From assembly GCA_902470915.1 (NCBI GenBank), contig CABRIB010000031.1, positions 1 to 19,539 on the forward strand: a DNA stretch of 19,539 nucleotides, in the 5' to 3' direction. The position numbers and the translations under genes are program-made. The notes under the pieces were generated by a model. That model made no database searches. It was given only the letters and a program-made list of their open reading frames with translations, and was not told where the DNA came from. Shown in pieces: positions 1-7,730 of this stretch (within the stretch, counting starts at the first letter, position 1; every line of letters starts with the position of its first letter). The DNA is from an uncultured Collinsella sp. (GTDB lineage Bacteria > Actinomycetota > Coriobacteriia > Coriobacteriales > Coriobacteriaceae).

Positions 1-768
1 AGCCAGATGGATGGTCGTGCCGACACGCAATCGGTGGTCCTGCCGACGGTCTGCGCGGTCTTCGGTCGTCGTACCGTCGACTACGTCCTGGATGGAGGTG
101 GCACGCCGGCTCCTCAACATGAGGAGCATTCTCCATCTGCACGGGCTGCGGCATCTGCGGACCCGCAACCCGTGTCCTCGGCGGCCCCTGTATCCTCGAG
201 CGCCAGCGCGTCGCAGCAGCAAGCGGCGCCGGTAGCGGCATCGACCCCGTCGGCGCCTAAGCCCGCGGCGCCCAAACCGGCTGCTCCGACACCCGCGCCC
301 AAGCCCGTCTCGCCCGCGCCCAAGTCGTCTGACCTGGGCAAAGCCCCCTGGCTACGCTCCGACAACCCCGCCGGCGCTCCTGCCACGGGTAAGCTCCCGA
401 CCGAGCCCGCACCTCGTGCGCCCGAGCGCTCGGCTGCCCCCAAGGCTCAGCCTGTCGCGCAGTCCGCGCCGTGGGAATCCGAGCAGGTGCCCTACGACGA
501 CGCTATGGTCGGCGGCTTCGCTGTCGATGCGAGCGGGGACGATCTGCCTCCGTTCGACGTGCCGGGTGCGGCGTCCGCGCCCAAGTCCGCTGCAACTGCC
601 CCCAAAGAGGAGGGCGCTCCTGCAGCTCCCTGGGAGTCCAACCCCGGTGCGGGCAGCCCCTTCGGCCATCAGGGTGCAGCCCCGAGCATCCCGCAGACCG
701 AGGACGAGGCCAAAGCCCTCATCCGCAGCGTCTTCGGCCAGTCCACCATCTTCAAACCGGTGGAGTAA
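1..768 (+). CDS. dnaX: DNA polymerase III gamma/tau subunit, C-terminal part (5' end outside window)
   Basis: The frame is open from the first base to TAA at 766–768, so this is the 3' end of a longer gene. The visible ~255 residues are a low-complexity Pro/Ala/Ser-rich linker (about residues 35–145, with repeated KPAAP-like units) followed by a short acidic tail ending LIRSVFGQSTIFKPVE. No ATPase motifs are visible; they would lie upstream. The call rests on context (ebfC and recR follow, the common dnaX–ebfC–recR order) and on the typical DnaX tail: a proline-rich tether ending in a small polymerase-contacting segment. DnaX loads the sliding clamp and couples the replisome at the fork. Another protein with a Pro/Ala-rich tail is possible. 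Confidence 0.7.
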   Translation, partial: SQMDGRADTQSVVLPTVCAVFGRRTVDYVLDGGGTPAPQHEEHSPSARAAASADPQPVSSAAPVSSSASASQQQAAPVAASTPSAPKPAAPKPAAPTPAPKPVSPAPKSSDLGKAPWLRSDNPAGAPATGKLPTEPAPRAPERSAAPKAQPVAQSAPWESEQVPYDDAMVGGFAVDASGDDLPPFDVPGAASAPKSAATAPKEEGAPAAPWESNPGAGSPFGHQGAAPSIPQTEDEAKALIRSVFGQSTIFKPVE

Positions 769-789
769 CCGTGCGGGCGGGTATGCTGC

Positions 790-1263
790 TCAAGAAGAGA
801 TCTCTTTGCCCGGGCGCATCTGTATTTCGGACATGTGCAACGCGGTGCCGCGTATCTCGCATTCGAGCAGACAGGTACGTGACGGTCGGCCTAGGATGCT
901 GAGGTCGATACGATACGTCGCATGGCTGTCCGTGTGCTCGACTTGCTCGGCGTTGACGGTTGCTCCGATTGTCAAGAAAGCGCCTAGTTCGGCATCGACA
1001 ATCTTGGAGTCCTTTATCTTGACCTTGAACTCTTGGTAGAGGGACGGGCTGTTGTAGTAAACGGTTCGGGTTCCGTCGGTGCACTCATCGGTCGCTTCCC
1101 ATTTGACGACGGGCTGGTCCGAGCTGGCTATCAGTAGTTCTGCTCCAAAGGCTATAGCATGGGTGATGATAACCAGCAATGCCCAGCCGACAAAGAGATA
1201 GAGAACCACATATGCAACGGGGTGTTTTGAGCGGATGTTTTGGAGCACGTCGGGGGCATTCAT
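790..1263 (-). CDS. Hypothetical single-pass membrane protein, antisense between dnaX and ebfC
   Basis: 157 residues with a good ribosome binding site (GGAGGT, 5 nt before the ATG at 1263). A short cytoplasmic-looking N-terminus with basic residues (RSKH) precedes one strong transmembrane helix at about residues 16–42. An ectodomain of about 115 residues follows, containing four cysteines (one near residue 61, one near residue 102, two near residues 129–134) that could form disulfides. I recognise no family. It converges on dnaX with only 21 nt between the stop codons and interrupts the usual dnaX–ebfC adjacency. Its base composition is more AT-rich than its neighbours, so it may be a late insertion. 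The function is unknown. Confidence 0.65.
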   Translation of the reverse strand: MNAPDVLQNIRSKHPVAYVVLYLFVGWALLVIITHAIAFGAELLIASSDQPVVKWEATDECTDGTRTVYYNSPSLYQEFKVKIKDSKIVDAELGAFLTIGATVNAEQVEHTDSHATYRIDLSILGRPSRTCLLECEIRGTALHMSEIQMRPGKEISS

Positions 1264-1603
1264 GGGGCACCTCCAAATTGCTATCTATTGCAATCAAATT
1301 ATACCCCGCCGTCATGAGCGCCGCCTCGAGCAGTGGCTCGGCATTTAGCCATTTAGTGGTACGCATTAAATGTCGGATTCCGGCTCTACAAGATTTAGCT
1401 TTCAATATTATGCAGATGCGAATTATTCAACTTTGCATAATCTATGGGTGCGGCTTGCGCTCCAGGACATGTATATCGACTGAGGTAACACGTCCGCCCC
1501 GCTCGCTGGCCTCGCGCCGTGGTACGATTTTTGAGTTTGAAAGTCCCGCCGTGCTCCGGCTGCCCTTGCAGCTCGGCGTGCGGCCGCACGTAAAGGAGCC
1601 ATC
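1264..1603. other. 340-bp AT-richer intergenic region upstream of ebfC
   Basis: I see no convincing gene here. The region holds the divergent promoters of the antisense membrane protein and of ebfC–recR. A possible plus-strand promoter is TTGCTA, 16 nt, TATACC at about 1279–1306. A perfect 8-bp inverted repeat, ATTATGCA / TGCATAAT, lies at 1407–1414 and 1434–1441 and could be an operator or a weak hairpin. Just before ebfC a GC-rich stretch (about 1545–1590) can fold around GCTGC-CCTT-GCAGC. These are visual matches only. Confidence 0.35.
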
Positions 1604-1924
1604 ATGGCCGGTATGAACATGCAGCAGATGATGAAGCAGGCTCGCAAGATGCAGGAGCAGCTTGCCGCCGCGCAGGAGAACCTCAAGTCCCAGACCGTCG
1701 ACGCCTCTGCCGGCGGCGGCATGGTCAAGGTGACCGTTAACGGCGAAATGGAGCTCGTCAACCTCACCATCGATCCCGATGCCCTCGATCCCGAGGACGT
1801 CGATATGCTGCAGGATATGATCATGGCTGCCGTCAACGAGGCCGTCCGCGGCGTCAACGAGCTCGCCAACAAGCAGATGGGCGCCATCACCGGCGGCCTC
1901 AACATCCCGGGCATGCCGTTCTAA
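1604..1924 (+). CDS. ebfC: YbaB/EbfC family nucleoid-associated protein
   Basis: 106 residues, the usual length for the family. The ATG at 1604 is preceded by AAAGGAG at good spacing. The N-terminal helix is Met/Gln/Lys-rich (MNMQQMMKQARKMQEQL), as in other YbaB proteins. A glycine-rich turn (ASAGGGMVKVTVNGE, about residues 34–48) begins the central sheet. A second helix and a Gly/Pro/Met-rich tail end in GMPF. Family members form dimers that bind DNA and help organise the nucleoid. The gene is 13 nt upstream of recR and surely co-transcribed with it. This is the widely conserved ebfC–recR pair. Confidence 0.95.
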   Translation: MAGMNMQQMMKQARKMQEQLAAAQENLKSQTVDASAGGGMVKVTVNGEMELVNLTIDPDALDPEDVDMLQDMIMAAVNEAVRGVNELANKQMGAITGGLNIPGMPF

Positions 1925-1937
1925 GACACGCATATAT

Positions 1938-2534
1938 ATGAGTGCGAATCACAGTCTGCAAAAACTGCTCGATGAGCTGGGCCGTCTGCCGGGCATTGGT
2001 CCCAAGTCGGCCCAGCGCATCGCCTATTACCTGCTCGAGGCCGATGCCGAGGAGGCCCGTCGCCTGGCCGAGGCCATCCTGGAGGTCAAGCAGGAGGTCC
2101 ACTTTTGCAGCCGTTGCTTTAACTACGCCACGGCCGACGAGTGCTCCATCTGCCAGGACCCGATGCGCGATACCACTCGCATTTGCGTGGTGGGCGAGCC
2201 GCGCGATGTCCAGGCGATTGAGCGCACGGGCAGCTACCACGGCCTCTACCACGTATTGGGCGGTGTGATCAGCCCCATGGACAAGATTGGTCCCGAGCAG
2301 TTGCACATCCGCGAGCTGCTGGCGCGTCTGGGCCACGAGGATATCCATGAGGTCATCATCGCCACCAACCCCAATATTGAGGGCGAGACTACGGCGAGCT
2401 ATCTGGCCCGTACCATCAAGCCGTTGGGCGTCGAGGTGTCGCGTCTGGCAAGCGGCCTTCCCGTGGGCGGCGACTTGGAGTATGCCGACGAGCTTACGCT
2501 TGGCCGCGCCATCGAGGCCCGCCGCACGATTTAG
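1938..2534 (+). CDS. recR: Recombination mediator protein RecR
   Basis: 198 residues, standard length. An N-terminal helix-hairpin-helix (LGRLPGIGPKSAQRIAYYLL, about 14–33) is followed by a four-cysteine zinc finger (C57, C60, C69, C72). A Toprim domain starts near residue 81 (ICVVGEPRDVQAIE) and the ending contains the conserved LASGLPVGGDLEYADELTLGRAI. RecR acts with RecO/RecF to load RecA onto SSB-coated single-stranded DNA during gap and break repair. It starts 13 nt after ebfC with no strong Shine-Dalgarno sequence, so translational coupling to ebfC is likely. Nothing is missing or unusual. Confidence 0.97.
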   Translation: MSANHSLQKLLDELGRLPGIGPKSAQRIAYYLLEADAEEARRLAEAILEVKQEVHFCSRCFNYATADECSICQDPMRDTTRICVVGEPRDVQAIERTGSYHGLYHVLGGVISPMDKIGPEQLHIRELLARLGHEDIHEVIIATNPNIEGETTASYLARTIKPLGVEVSRLASGLPVGGDLEYADELTLGRAIEARRTI

Positions 2535-2571
2535 GTGGCGAGCCTGCTCCTGCCGTATGTTTTCCTCGCGA

Positions 2572-2601
2572 CGCACGGGGTAGTCATAATTTCCCCGTGC
2601 G
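2572..2601 (+). terminator. Hairpin after recR
   Basis: Perfect 9-bp stem CGCACGGGG / CCCCGTGCG with a 12-nt loop, 37 nt after the recR stop. The U-tract is weak (only scattered T beyond the stem), so it is a probable but not ideal intrinsic terminator for the dnaX–ebfC–recR side. Confidence 0.5.
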
Positions 2602-2612
2602 ACTGTGAGTTT

Positions 2613-2730
2613 GTTGTGCAACAAAGATGCTTCGTATCCGCTTATCGCATGGATGCTTCCGCTCGCATCCTTAATTTGCCCATTCGTTGCGCAACCTTTT
2701 GGGTTCGCTGATACACTCAAATATGGATTT
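2613..2730 (+). promoter_or_regulatory. Candidate promoter/operator region of the kinase operon
   Basis: Two 10-bp palindromes of the form GTTGYGCAAC occur here: GTTGTGCAAC at 2613–2622 and GTTGCGCAAC at 2686–2695. The first extends to TTGTTG-TG-CAACAA. The second overlaps a possible −35 (TTGCGC, 2688–2693), followed 17 nt later by GATACA. A paired palindrome with one copy on the promoter is what a repressor or activator dimer site would look like. No regulator is encoded next to it. Confidence 0.4.
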
Positions 2731-2739
2731 GAATGAATG

Positions 2740-2765
2740 CGCCGCTCCCAAGCGGCGTGTTTTTG
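2740..2765 (+). terminator. Terminator-like hairpin directly before the ribosome binding site (possible attenuator)
   Basis: Perfect 7-bp stem CGCCGCT / AGCGGCG with a 4-nt loop, followed by TGTTTTTG. It resembles an intrinsic terminator but lies between the candidate promoter and the GGAGGAG of the next gene, so it could attenuate the kinase operon. Alternatively it ends an upstream transcript. Confidence 0.45.
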
Positions 2766-2779
2766 TTGGAGGAGAACGC

Positions 2780-3685
2780 ATGCGGCCCGGTGGCACTCAG
2801 ACAAAGCGCGGCGCCGCGGTGCGCATGCGGCGCCGACTGGGCTTGGCGCCGCGGGCGTACGCACTGCTGTCTTGCTCGCTGGTGCTGGTCATAGCTGGCG
2901 TTTCTGCCTATGGCATGACCGTGCCGTCCATGATGCAGGCGCATGCCGCACGCGAACCGCGCGTGGGGCATGAGGTCAAAAGTGATTTGGGTACCACGAC
3001 TGGATATGCTTGGGCAAGTGTGGTCGGGCATATTGTGTTTGGCACCGACGATGCGGACGGCGCCGAGGCCCCGGACAACGAAGTCACGCTTGCCAATGGC
3101 AAAACCATCGTGCTCACCAACATCAAGATCATCGATCGGTTGTCCAACAATAGCGTGGCGGCAACGGTGAATAAGGTCGAGCAGCAGAAGGAGCAGGACG
3201 CCCAGCAGTCCGGAAAGCCCGGTAGCTCGGATACTTCTGGCTCCGGCTCGAATTCGTCGAGTTCGAGCGGCGGCTCTGGGTCGGGCTCCTCTACCGGAGG
3301 GTCTGGAAATGGCGGCTCGACGGGCGGCAACACTGACAACGATGCAAACTCCGGTGGCCTTTCCGCTGCTGAGGAAGAGAGCATTCACAGTTGGCTTGTG
3401 ACCAAGTACAACATGCTCGACGGCTACGTTTCTCGTGCCAATGACGTGGTCTCGACCTATAACTCTACGGGAGATCCCAGGCCGTGCGACAGCCTGGTCG
3501 GGGAGATGTTTGTCATTCGAGCCGAGTTCGGTCGTCAGACATTCTCGCCCCGGTCAAAGTGGTATCAGCAGTATGCCAATCTGTGGGGCTGTTACACCAA
3601 CCTATGTCAATGGGTCGGCCATTACGGCGATGATGACGTCGCACTCGGTAACTTCAACAATAACGTGGCGGCGCTTGCCCTATGA
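2780..3685 (+). CDS. Membrane-anchored exported protein with Ser/Gly linker, first gene of kinase/FHA operon
   Basis: 301 residues from the ATG at 2780, chosen because GGAGGAG lies just upstream; the open frame extends further 5' but lacks such a site. A strongly basic N-terminus (KRGAAVRMRRRLGL) is followed by one hydrophobic helix at about residues 27–50, giving a signal anchor with the rest outside. The exported part begins with a moderately conserved-looking segment (about 60–135). A Ser/Gly/Asn-rich linker of about 50 residues follows, then a C-terminal domain of about 90 residues with Trp/Tyr/Cys (YANLWGCYTNLCQW). I recognise no family. The stop overlaps the kinase start (ATGATGA), so the product may be a sensor, target or partner of the kinase. 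The long Ser-rich linker could be glycosylated or phosphorylated; this is inference. Confidence 0.75.
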   Translation: MRPGGTQTKRGAAVRMRRRLGLAPRAYALLSCSLVLVIAGVSAYGMTVPSMMQAHAAREPRVGHEVKSDLGTTTGYAWASVVGHIVFGTDDADGAEAPDNEVTLANGKTIVLTNIKIIDRLSNNSVAATVNKVEQQKEQDAQQSGKPGSSDTSGSGSNSSSSSGGSGSGSSTGGSGNGGSTGGNTDNDANSGGLSAAEEESIHSWLVTKYNMLDGYVSRANDVVSTYNSTGDPRPCDSLVGEMFVIRAEFGRQTFSPRSKWYQQYANLWGCYTNLCQWVGHYGDDDVALGNFNNNVAALAL

Positions 3686-5526
3686 TGACCGATCTTGCAT
3701 CCACCACACCACAATCGCTCGGTCGCGATTCCATGGTCGGCCTGCGCCTGGCGCGTGTCGACGGGTTTGAGCCGGCCATTGCGCTCGGTCAGGACGAACT
3801 GCCTGCCTATCTGCGTCGTTTTACGATGCTGTTTGCCGACGATGCCACCATGCGCCGTGGCGGTATCGGCCGCGTGACGCGTGCCGTCAACGCCCAAGGC
3901 GAGGCCGTGGCACTCAAGCAGCTCATCTTGCCGACGCGCGATGAGTTTGACGACGATGCCGCTCACGAGGCGCTGGTCGCCAAGTTCAAGGCGGCGTTTC
4001 GCGAGGAATACGAATGCCATCGCGCCCTTTCGGGCCTTAAGGGCTTTCCCCGCCTCTATGGCTGGGGCGAGGTCGACGGTGTGCCTGCAATTGTCATGGA
4101 ATGGGTCGAGGGCGAGACGCTTGCCCGCTTGCGTTCGCGACTCGCCGTGGACGATGCCGGACGCCTGTCGCCGCTTGTAGCGGCGCGTCTGGGTCGCGAC
4201 CTGTTCGATCTGCTCTGCCGTATGAGCCTGGTGGGTGAGGGCTTTGTCCATCGCGATATCTCGCCCGCTAATATTATGGTGCGCACGGCGCGTCTACCGC
4301 TTGACCGGCAGCTTGCCGAGGGCACCTTTGACCTGTGCCTGATCGACTTTGGCTCGTCGCTGGCGCTTGAGCCTGCGTCGGCCGTGGCCGGTACCGGTGG
4401 CAAGGCATCCTTTACCGAGCGCTATGCCACGCTGCGTCGCGCGACGGTTGCCTATGCCCCGCCCGAGATGCTCACCGACGATATTCCCGACCTGCGCGCT
4501 TTGCGTATGTCGCCGGCGATTGACGTCTATGCCGCGGCAAGCACGGTTTACGAGCTCATTGCCGGCGTCGCGCCATACGAAGCCGCGCCGAGCACTTCGG
4601 GCACCTCGGGTTCGCGCAAAAAGACGCGCGACATCGCGAGCCCCTACCGTCTCAAGATGGACACGCGGCCCGACTATCCCATTGGTGCCCATGCGCCCGG
4701 TTGTGATTTGACTCAGCTGCTTCGTCGTGAGCCCGATGTGGCGCTCGCCGCGGCCGAGCAGGCCCAGCAGCTAGGGCTTGAGCCGGATTCCGAAGAGCTA
4801 CGCGATGCGCTGGCGTTTGTCGATGCCCAGCTGTTCGACGTGGTGATGGCCTGTCTGTCCAGCCATCAAAAAGATCGTCCCGAGCCGGCGGCGGTCGAGG
4901 CGGCGCCCTCAGCGTTTTGTGACCACTATGCGCAAAATGTCGGCCGTTCGCTCCGCGGCGAGCCGCTCACGCCGTGCCCCATGGATGCGTCTGGCCGCGC
5001 GGTTCGTCGCGCGCTGATGGTCGGCGCGACGGTCGTCTGTGGCGTGGTTTGGGCTGTGATCGTGGTTTCGGCCGCGCTGCTGGCGTCGGGCGCTCGCGTG
5101 ACGGCGACTTTGGGATCGCTCGTGTGGTCCGGGTCGCTACCGGGTATTATTGCCGCACTGGCGTTGGCGCTGCCAGGCATAGCCGGCGTTGCCGCGGGGG
5201 CGCTTGCGCGCGATCGGCGCTCGGGCTTCCTGCAGGGTGTGCTTGCGCTTTCTGCCTGCGAGGTTCCGGTGCTGGTTGTGGCTGCATGTAGCGTATTTTC
5301 CCAACGCGCCGTGATGGGCGGCCTTGTTGCCGCTCTGGTTGCAACCTATACGCTTACGTGGTTTTTGCTTGCGATGGGCTTTGCCTTTGAACTTCCCGTT
5401 TCGGCACCGCGACGCACAAAAGCCCAGATGGCGACTCCGCTTGCCGGTGGAGCCGCAGCTGCCCGTACTTTTGGCGGACCTGTCGAAGTATCGTCCGATT
5501 CTATTTCTACGACCAAGGAGGCCTAG
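3682..5526 (+). CDS. Membrane-anchored serine/threonine protein kinase
   Basis: 614 residues. The kinase domain spans about 55–400. The ATP-anchoring lysine is K79 (VALKQL). The catalytic loop is HRDISPANIMV with D192 and N197. The metal-binding DFG is at 222–224 (LIDFGSS) and the APE-like motif at 259–262 (YAPPEML). The glycine loop is weak (GGIGRV at 60–65). The C-terminal third has about four hydrophobic segments (roughly 445–470, 482–508, 516–540, 545–570), so the kinase sits on the cytoplasmic face of the membrane. There are no PASTA repeats, which separates it from PknB-type cell-wall sensors. The start overlaps the upstream stop and the FHA gene begins 3 nt after its stop, so the three genes are translationally linked. 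It probably phosphorylates Thr residues read by the FHA protein. Substrates are unknown. Confidence 0.88.
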   Translation: MMTDLASTTPQSLGRDSMVGLRLARVDGFEPAIALGQDELPAYLRRFTMLFADDATMRRGGIGRVTRAVNAQGEAVALKQLILPTRDEFDDDAAHEALVAKFKAAFREEYECHRALSGLKGFPRLYGWGEVDGVPAIVMEWVEGETLARLRSRLAVDDAGRLSPLVAARLGRDLFDLLCRMSLVGEGFVHRDISPANIMVRTARLPLDRQLAEGTFDLCLIDFGSSLALEPASAVAGTGGKASFTERYATLRRATVAYAPPEMLTDDIPDLRALRMSPAIDVYAAASTVYELIAGVAPYEAAPSTSGTSGSRKKTRDIASPYRLKMDTRPDYPIGAHAPGCDLTQLLRREPDVALAAAEQAQQLGLEPDSEELRDALAFVDAQLFDVVMACLSSHQKDRPEPAAVEAAPSAFCDHYAQNVGRSLRGEPLTPCPMDASGRAVRRALMVGATVVCGVVWAVIVVSAALLASGARVTATLGSLVWSGSLPGIIAALALALPGIAGVAAGALARDRRSGFLQGVLALSACEVPVLVVAACSVFSQRAVMGGLVAALVATYTLTWFLLAMGFAFELPVSAPRRTKAQMATPLAGGAAAARTFGGPVEVSSDSISTTKEA

Positions 5527-5529
5527 GTC

Positions 5530-6468
5530 ATGGCATCTCAAGTTGAGCTCACCCCATGCGGGGCCATGTTTGACATCTTTAAGCGCGCGGCGCATCTGAG
5601 CCATATCGAGCTGTGCGGCTTGGTGCTTTCGTCCCGTCCGCTCGCCGACGGCCGCAGCCCGCAGAGCCGAGCCGCCGATCGCTCTTGGGTTTCCCGCTTT
5701 ATCGTTCGCGCGCCGGTCGGCACGCTTCAGCAGCGCTACTTTGCCGAATACGGTACCTCGGCTGCGCGTATTATGTCGCAACTGGCCCTGCGCCAGCGCA
5801 ATCCCATGGACTCCACGGCTGTGATCAATATGGTGTGCGGTCCTGCAGGTGAACCGATGGTACGCGCGCTCGAAGAGTGCCACCAGGACACGAATCTCTA
5901 TCGCAACGCGCTCGATCGCCTGTCCCAGGCGGCGGAACTCATGCCCGCCGAGCGCGCCGAGGCCGTGCTGGTGCTGTTTGTCGCCGTCGGTTGTTCGGCG
6001 GATGTGCGGTCCTCGGTGAACTATGCCATCGACTACGCGCACGCGACCTGTGGCGGAGGCACATCCACGCCGCGTTCGCTTGGCATGTCGCTGACTGCGG
6101 GCGAACGCGAACCCGCCCCGGCGCACCCCTTGGGCTTGCTGCGCGTACAAAACAGTTTTGTCGTGAGCGCCCCGCGCTGGATTCAGCCGAGTGAGCAGGG
6201 TGTTGAGATTGGCGCGCTGGCCACTGGTGAGGGCGATATTACCGACGTCGGCGACGATGTCTCGGCCCGCCATGCCCATATCTGGTGCGATGCTCAAAAT
6301 ATCTGGCATGTCGAGGACTTGTCGTCCACCAACGGAACCGTGGTGGTAAACGGGGCCACGCGCGTCTGCATTCAGGTCGAGCCCGGCCGTTCCGCCCAAC
6401 TCAATCCCGGCGACGAGCTCAAGCTCGGCGAATCCACTACCTACGCCATTCTCTTCGGTGCCCTCTAG
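5530..6468 (+). CDS. FHA-domain protein (phosphothreonine reader) of the kinase operon
   Basis: 312 residues. AAGGAGG overlaps the end of the kinase gene just before the ATG at 5530. The C-terminal ~90 residues form an FHA domain: VEIGAL at 225–230 in place of the usual IGR strand, then S246-R247-H248 (SARHAHI) and S266-T267-N268-G269 (SSTNGT), the residues that hold phosphothreonine and the adjacent loop. The first ~175 residues are helical-looking and unrecognised. A short linker rich in Pro/Ala/Glu joins the two parts. FHA domains dock to phosphothreonine made by cognate Ser/Thr kinases, so the neighbouring kinase is the obvious partner. The last 144 residues are duplicated in a truncated copy at 12779–13213. 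Confidence 0.88.
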   Translation: MASQVELTPCGAMFDIFKRAAHLSHIELCGLVLSSRPLADGRSPQSRAADRSWVSRFIVRAPVGTLQQRYFAEYGTSAARIMSQLALRQRNPMDSTAVINMVCGPAGEPMVRALEECHQDTNLYRNALDRLSQAAELMPAERAEAVLVLFVAVGCSADVRSSVNYAIDYAHATCGGGTSTPRSLGMSLTAGEREPAPAHPLGLLRVQNSFVVSAPRWIQPSEQGVEIGALATGEGDITDVGDDVSARHAHIWCDAQNIWHVEDLSSTNGTVVVNGATRVCIQVEPGRSAQLNPGDELKLGESTTYAILFGAL

Positions 6469-6572
6469 CCGGCAGTTAGGGACGTTCCTTTTGCCGGCAC
6501 TTGGGGACACTTCTCGGCGCGCCAGAGCCGGTCGCCTGGGGATGGAGAGGCCATTTTGGCCCTTGGCGGTCA
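6037..6572 (+). repeat. Left copy of direct repeat: FHA gene 3' part plus downstream hairpin
   Basis: This segment recurs in the same orientation at 12779–13317. The shared part covers FHA residues ~170–312 and about 104 bases after the stop, ending at GGCGGTCA. Coding identity is high (the two protein tails differ at about twenty positions plus one inserted Asp), and the non-coding tails also align with small indels. Both copies keep a hairpin right after the stop: CCGGCA / TGCCGG here (6469–6497). The two copies bracket the accessory island. Confidence 0.88.
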
Positions 6573-6762
6573 GTCGGGGCGAAACTAGAAGATCTTTCCG
6601 ATTCGCGGCTGTTCATGCTTGTAGAGCATCTAAAACAATAGGATGTTATTCTGGAATATGCCGGGTGCGTGAACTTGCCTGTCTTAGCCTTAAAAAGGTA
6701 TAGGGGAGTTTGGCTCAGGGGTTCCGTCTTGTTCTTCAGCGCAGTATTGTGGGACAGATTTG

Positions 6763-7452
6763 ATGAGATTGGCGCCTTACACCGCAGAGCGCACGGAAGG
6801 CTCTCGATTTGTGTTCTGGCCCCAGAATACAGGGCCTGATACTTACCAACTGTGGCATGGATGTAACATCTGTAGAAATCAACCCTTTTGTTGTCGACCT
6901 TTGTAAGAAGAACACTGCCATCAACTCTTTGGATGACGAAACTAGGGTGCTTGAGGGGAGCCTTTACTCCCCTCTGAGAGATGACTCATGTTTTTCGCTT
7001 GTCGTTGTGAATCCTCCGTTACTGCCGATTCCGGATGAGATTCCTTATCTCTTCGTTGGGGATGGGGGACAATCGGGTCTGGATATAACACTTCATATTC
7101 TTAAGGGTGGCGATACGCATTTAGAGGAAAACACTAAATACTGCTAAATGGGGTGACGACGATGGCGCAGGGGCGACCCACGATGCTCGCATCAATACGT
7201 CGGCTACTTGGGGAATCAGGTCTAGATGCATGTATGATGATACTGTGCAGCTATTCAATTAGTCCGCGTTCCGAATGGGTGCGGGGTATGGCGGCGACGT
7301 CGTATGCTTTTGCCCTGGCGCGATACTCAGGTATTTCTGAGGCGGTTGACGAAGTTTATACGCGCTATGCCGCGCAAGGCGTCCGGAAGTTTGCACATCT
7401 ACATTACGGGCTTAGGTTTCTTCAAGCGAGCAGGCTGGTTGCGTTATTATGA
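6763..7452 (+). pseudogene. Frameshifted class I SAM-dependent methyltransferase
   Basis: Three reading-frame pieces join into one methyltransferase-like protein. The first (from 6763, RLAPYTAER) runs into the second near 6790–6797, which carries motif I as ALDLCSGPRIQGLIL, an acidic motif II (VTSVEINP) and motif IV (VVVNPPLLPIP). The second frame stops at TAA 7145–7147. Restoring one base near 7143 would fuse it to the third piece, giving KYCLNGVTTMAQGRP and continuing to the stop at 7450–7452. Motif I has Pro-Arg where the family has Ser-Gly, consistent with decay. At least two frameshifts suggest it is inactive, although sequencing error could explain one. The original substrate is unknown; a role in the nearby RiPP locus is possible but not shown. 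Confidence 0.68.
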
Positions 7453-7502
7453 GCGATTTTTCTAGTCTAGGCGACAAAAGGCAAAGGATTTGGTGGGTGT
7501 AA
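7449..7502 (+). CDS. 17-residue ORF overlapping the methyltransferase stop (probable remnant of a next gene)
   Basis: The ATG at 7449 overlaps the methyltransferase stop in the classic ATGA arrangement, as expected for a translationally coupled downstream gene. The frame closes after 17 residues (ending RQRIWWV). It is most likely the first codons of a gene cut short when the sequence after it was replaced. A chance ORF is possible. Confidence 0.25.
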   Translation: MSDFSSLGDKRQRIWWV

Positions 7503-7539
7503 AACGAGGTCGTTTGCGGGCGGACGCTCCAATCTATTG

Positions 7540-7585
7540 TGGCAATCGGGCGGTTGAAAAAGATATTTCAACCGCCCGATTGCCA
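7540..7585. repeat. Perfect 20-bp inverted repeat with 6-nt loop
   Basis: The arms TGGCAATCGGGCGGTTGAAA (7540–7559) and its exact reverse complement (7566–7585) flank a 6-nt loop. There is no T-run on either side, so it is not a standard intrinsic terminator. It sits between the decayed methyltransferase and the ABC exporter. It may be a factor-assisted terminator, an mRNA-stabilising hairpin, or a small mobile palindrome. Confidence 0.8.
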
Positions 7586-7730
7586 GATTCGTCGGAGGAG
7601 ATGTCCGATTCCGACTCTCTTGTAGGAAGAGCTTGAGACCGTATTGGCCCAAGGCAATCTTAAAGCAGTCTCATTGGCAAATCTTCGCTCCTGTTGTGTT
7701 GAGGTGTAAGGTATCAGTGATTGATGTTTT

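Noticed and set aside
5137..6510. A 457-codon minus-strand frame across the kinase end and FHA gene
   Set aside because: Arg/His-rich, no ribosome binding site or domain, and antisense to two well-supported genes.
7540..7585. CRISPR-like or transposon terminal repeat
   Set aside because: There is only one palindrome, with a 6-nt loop, no repeated units or spacers and no transposase next to it.
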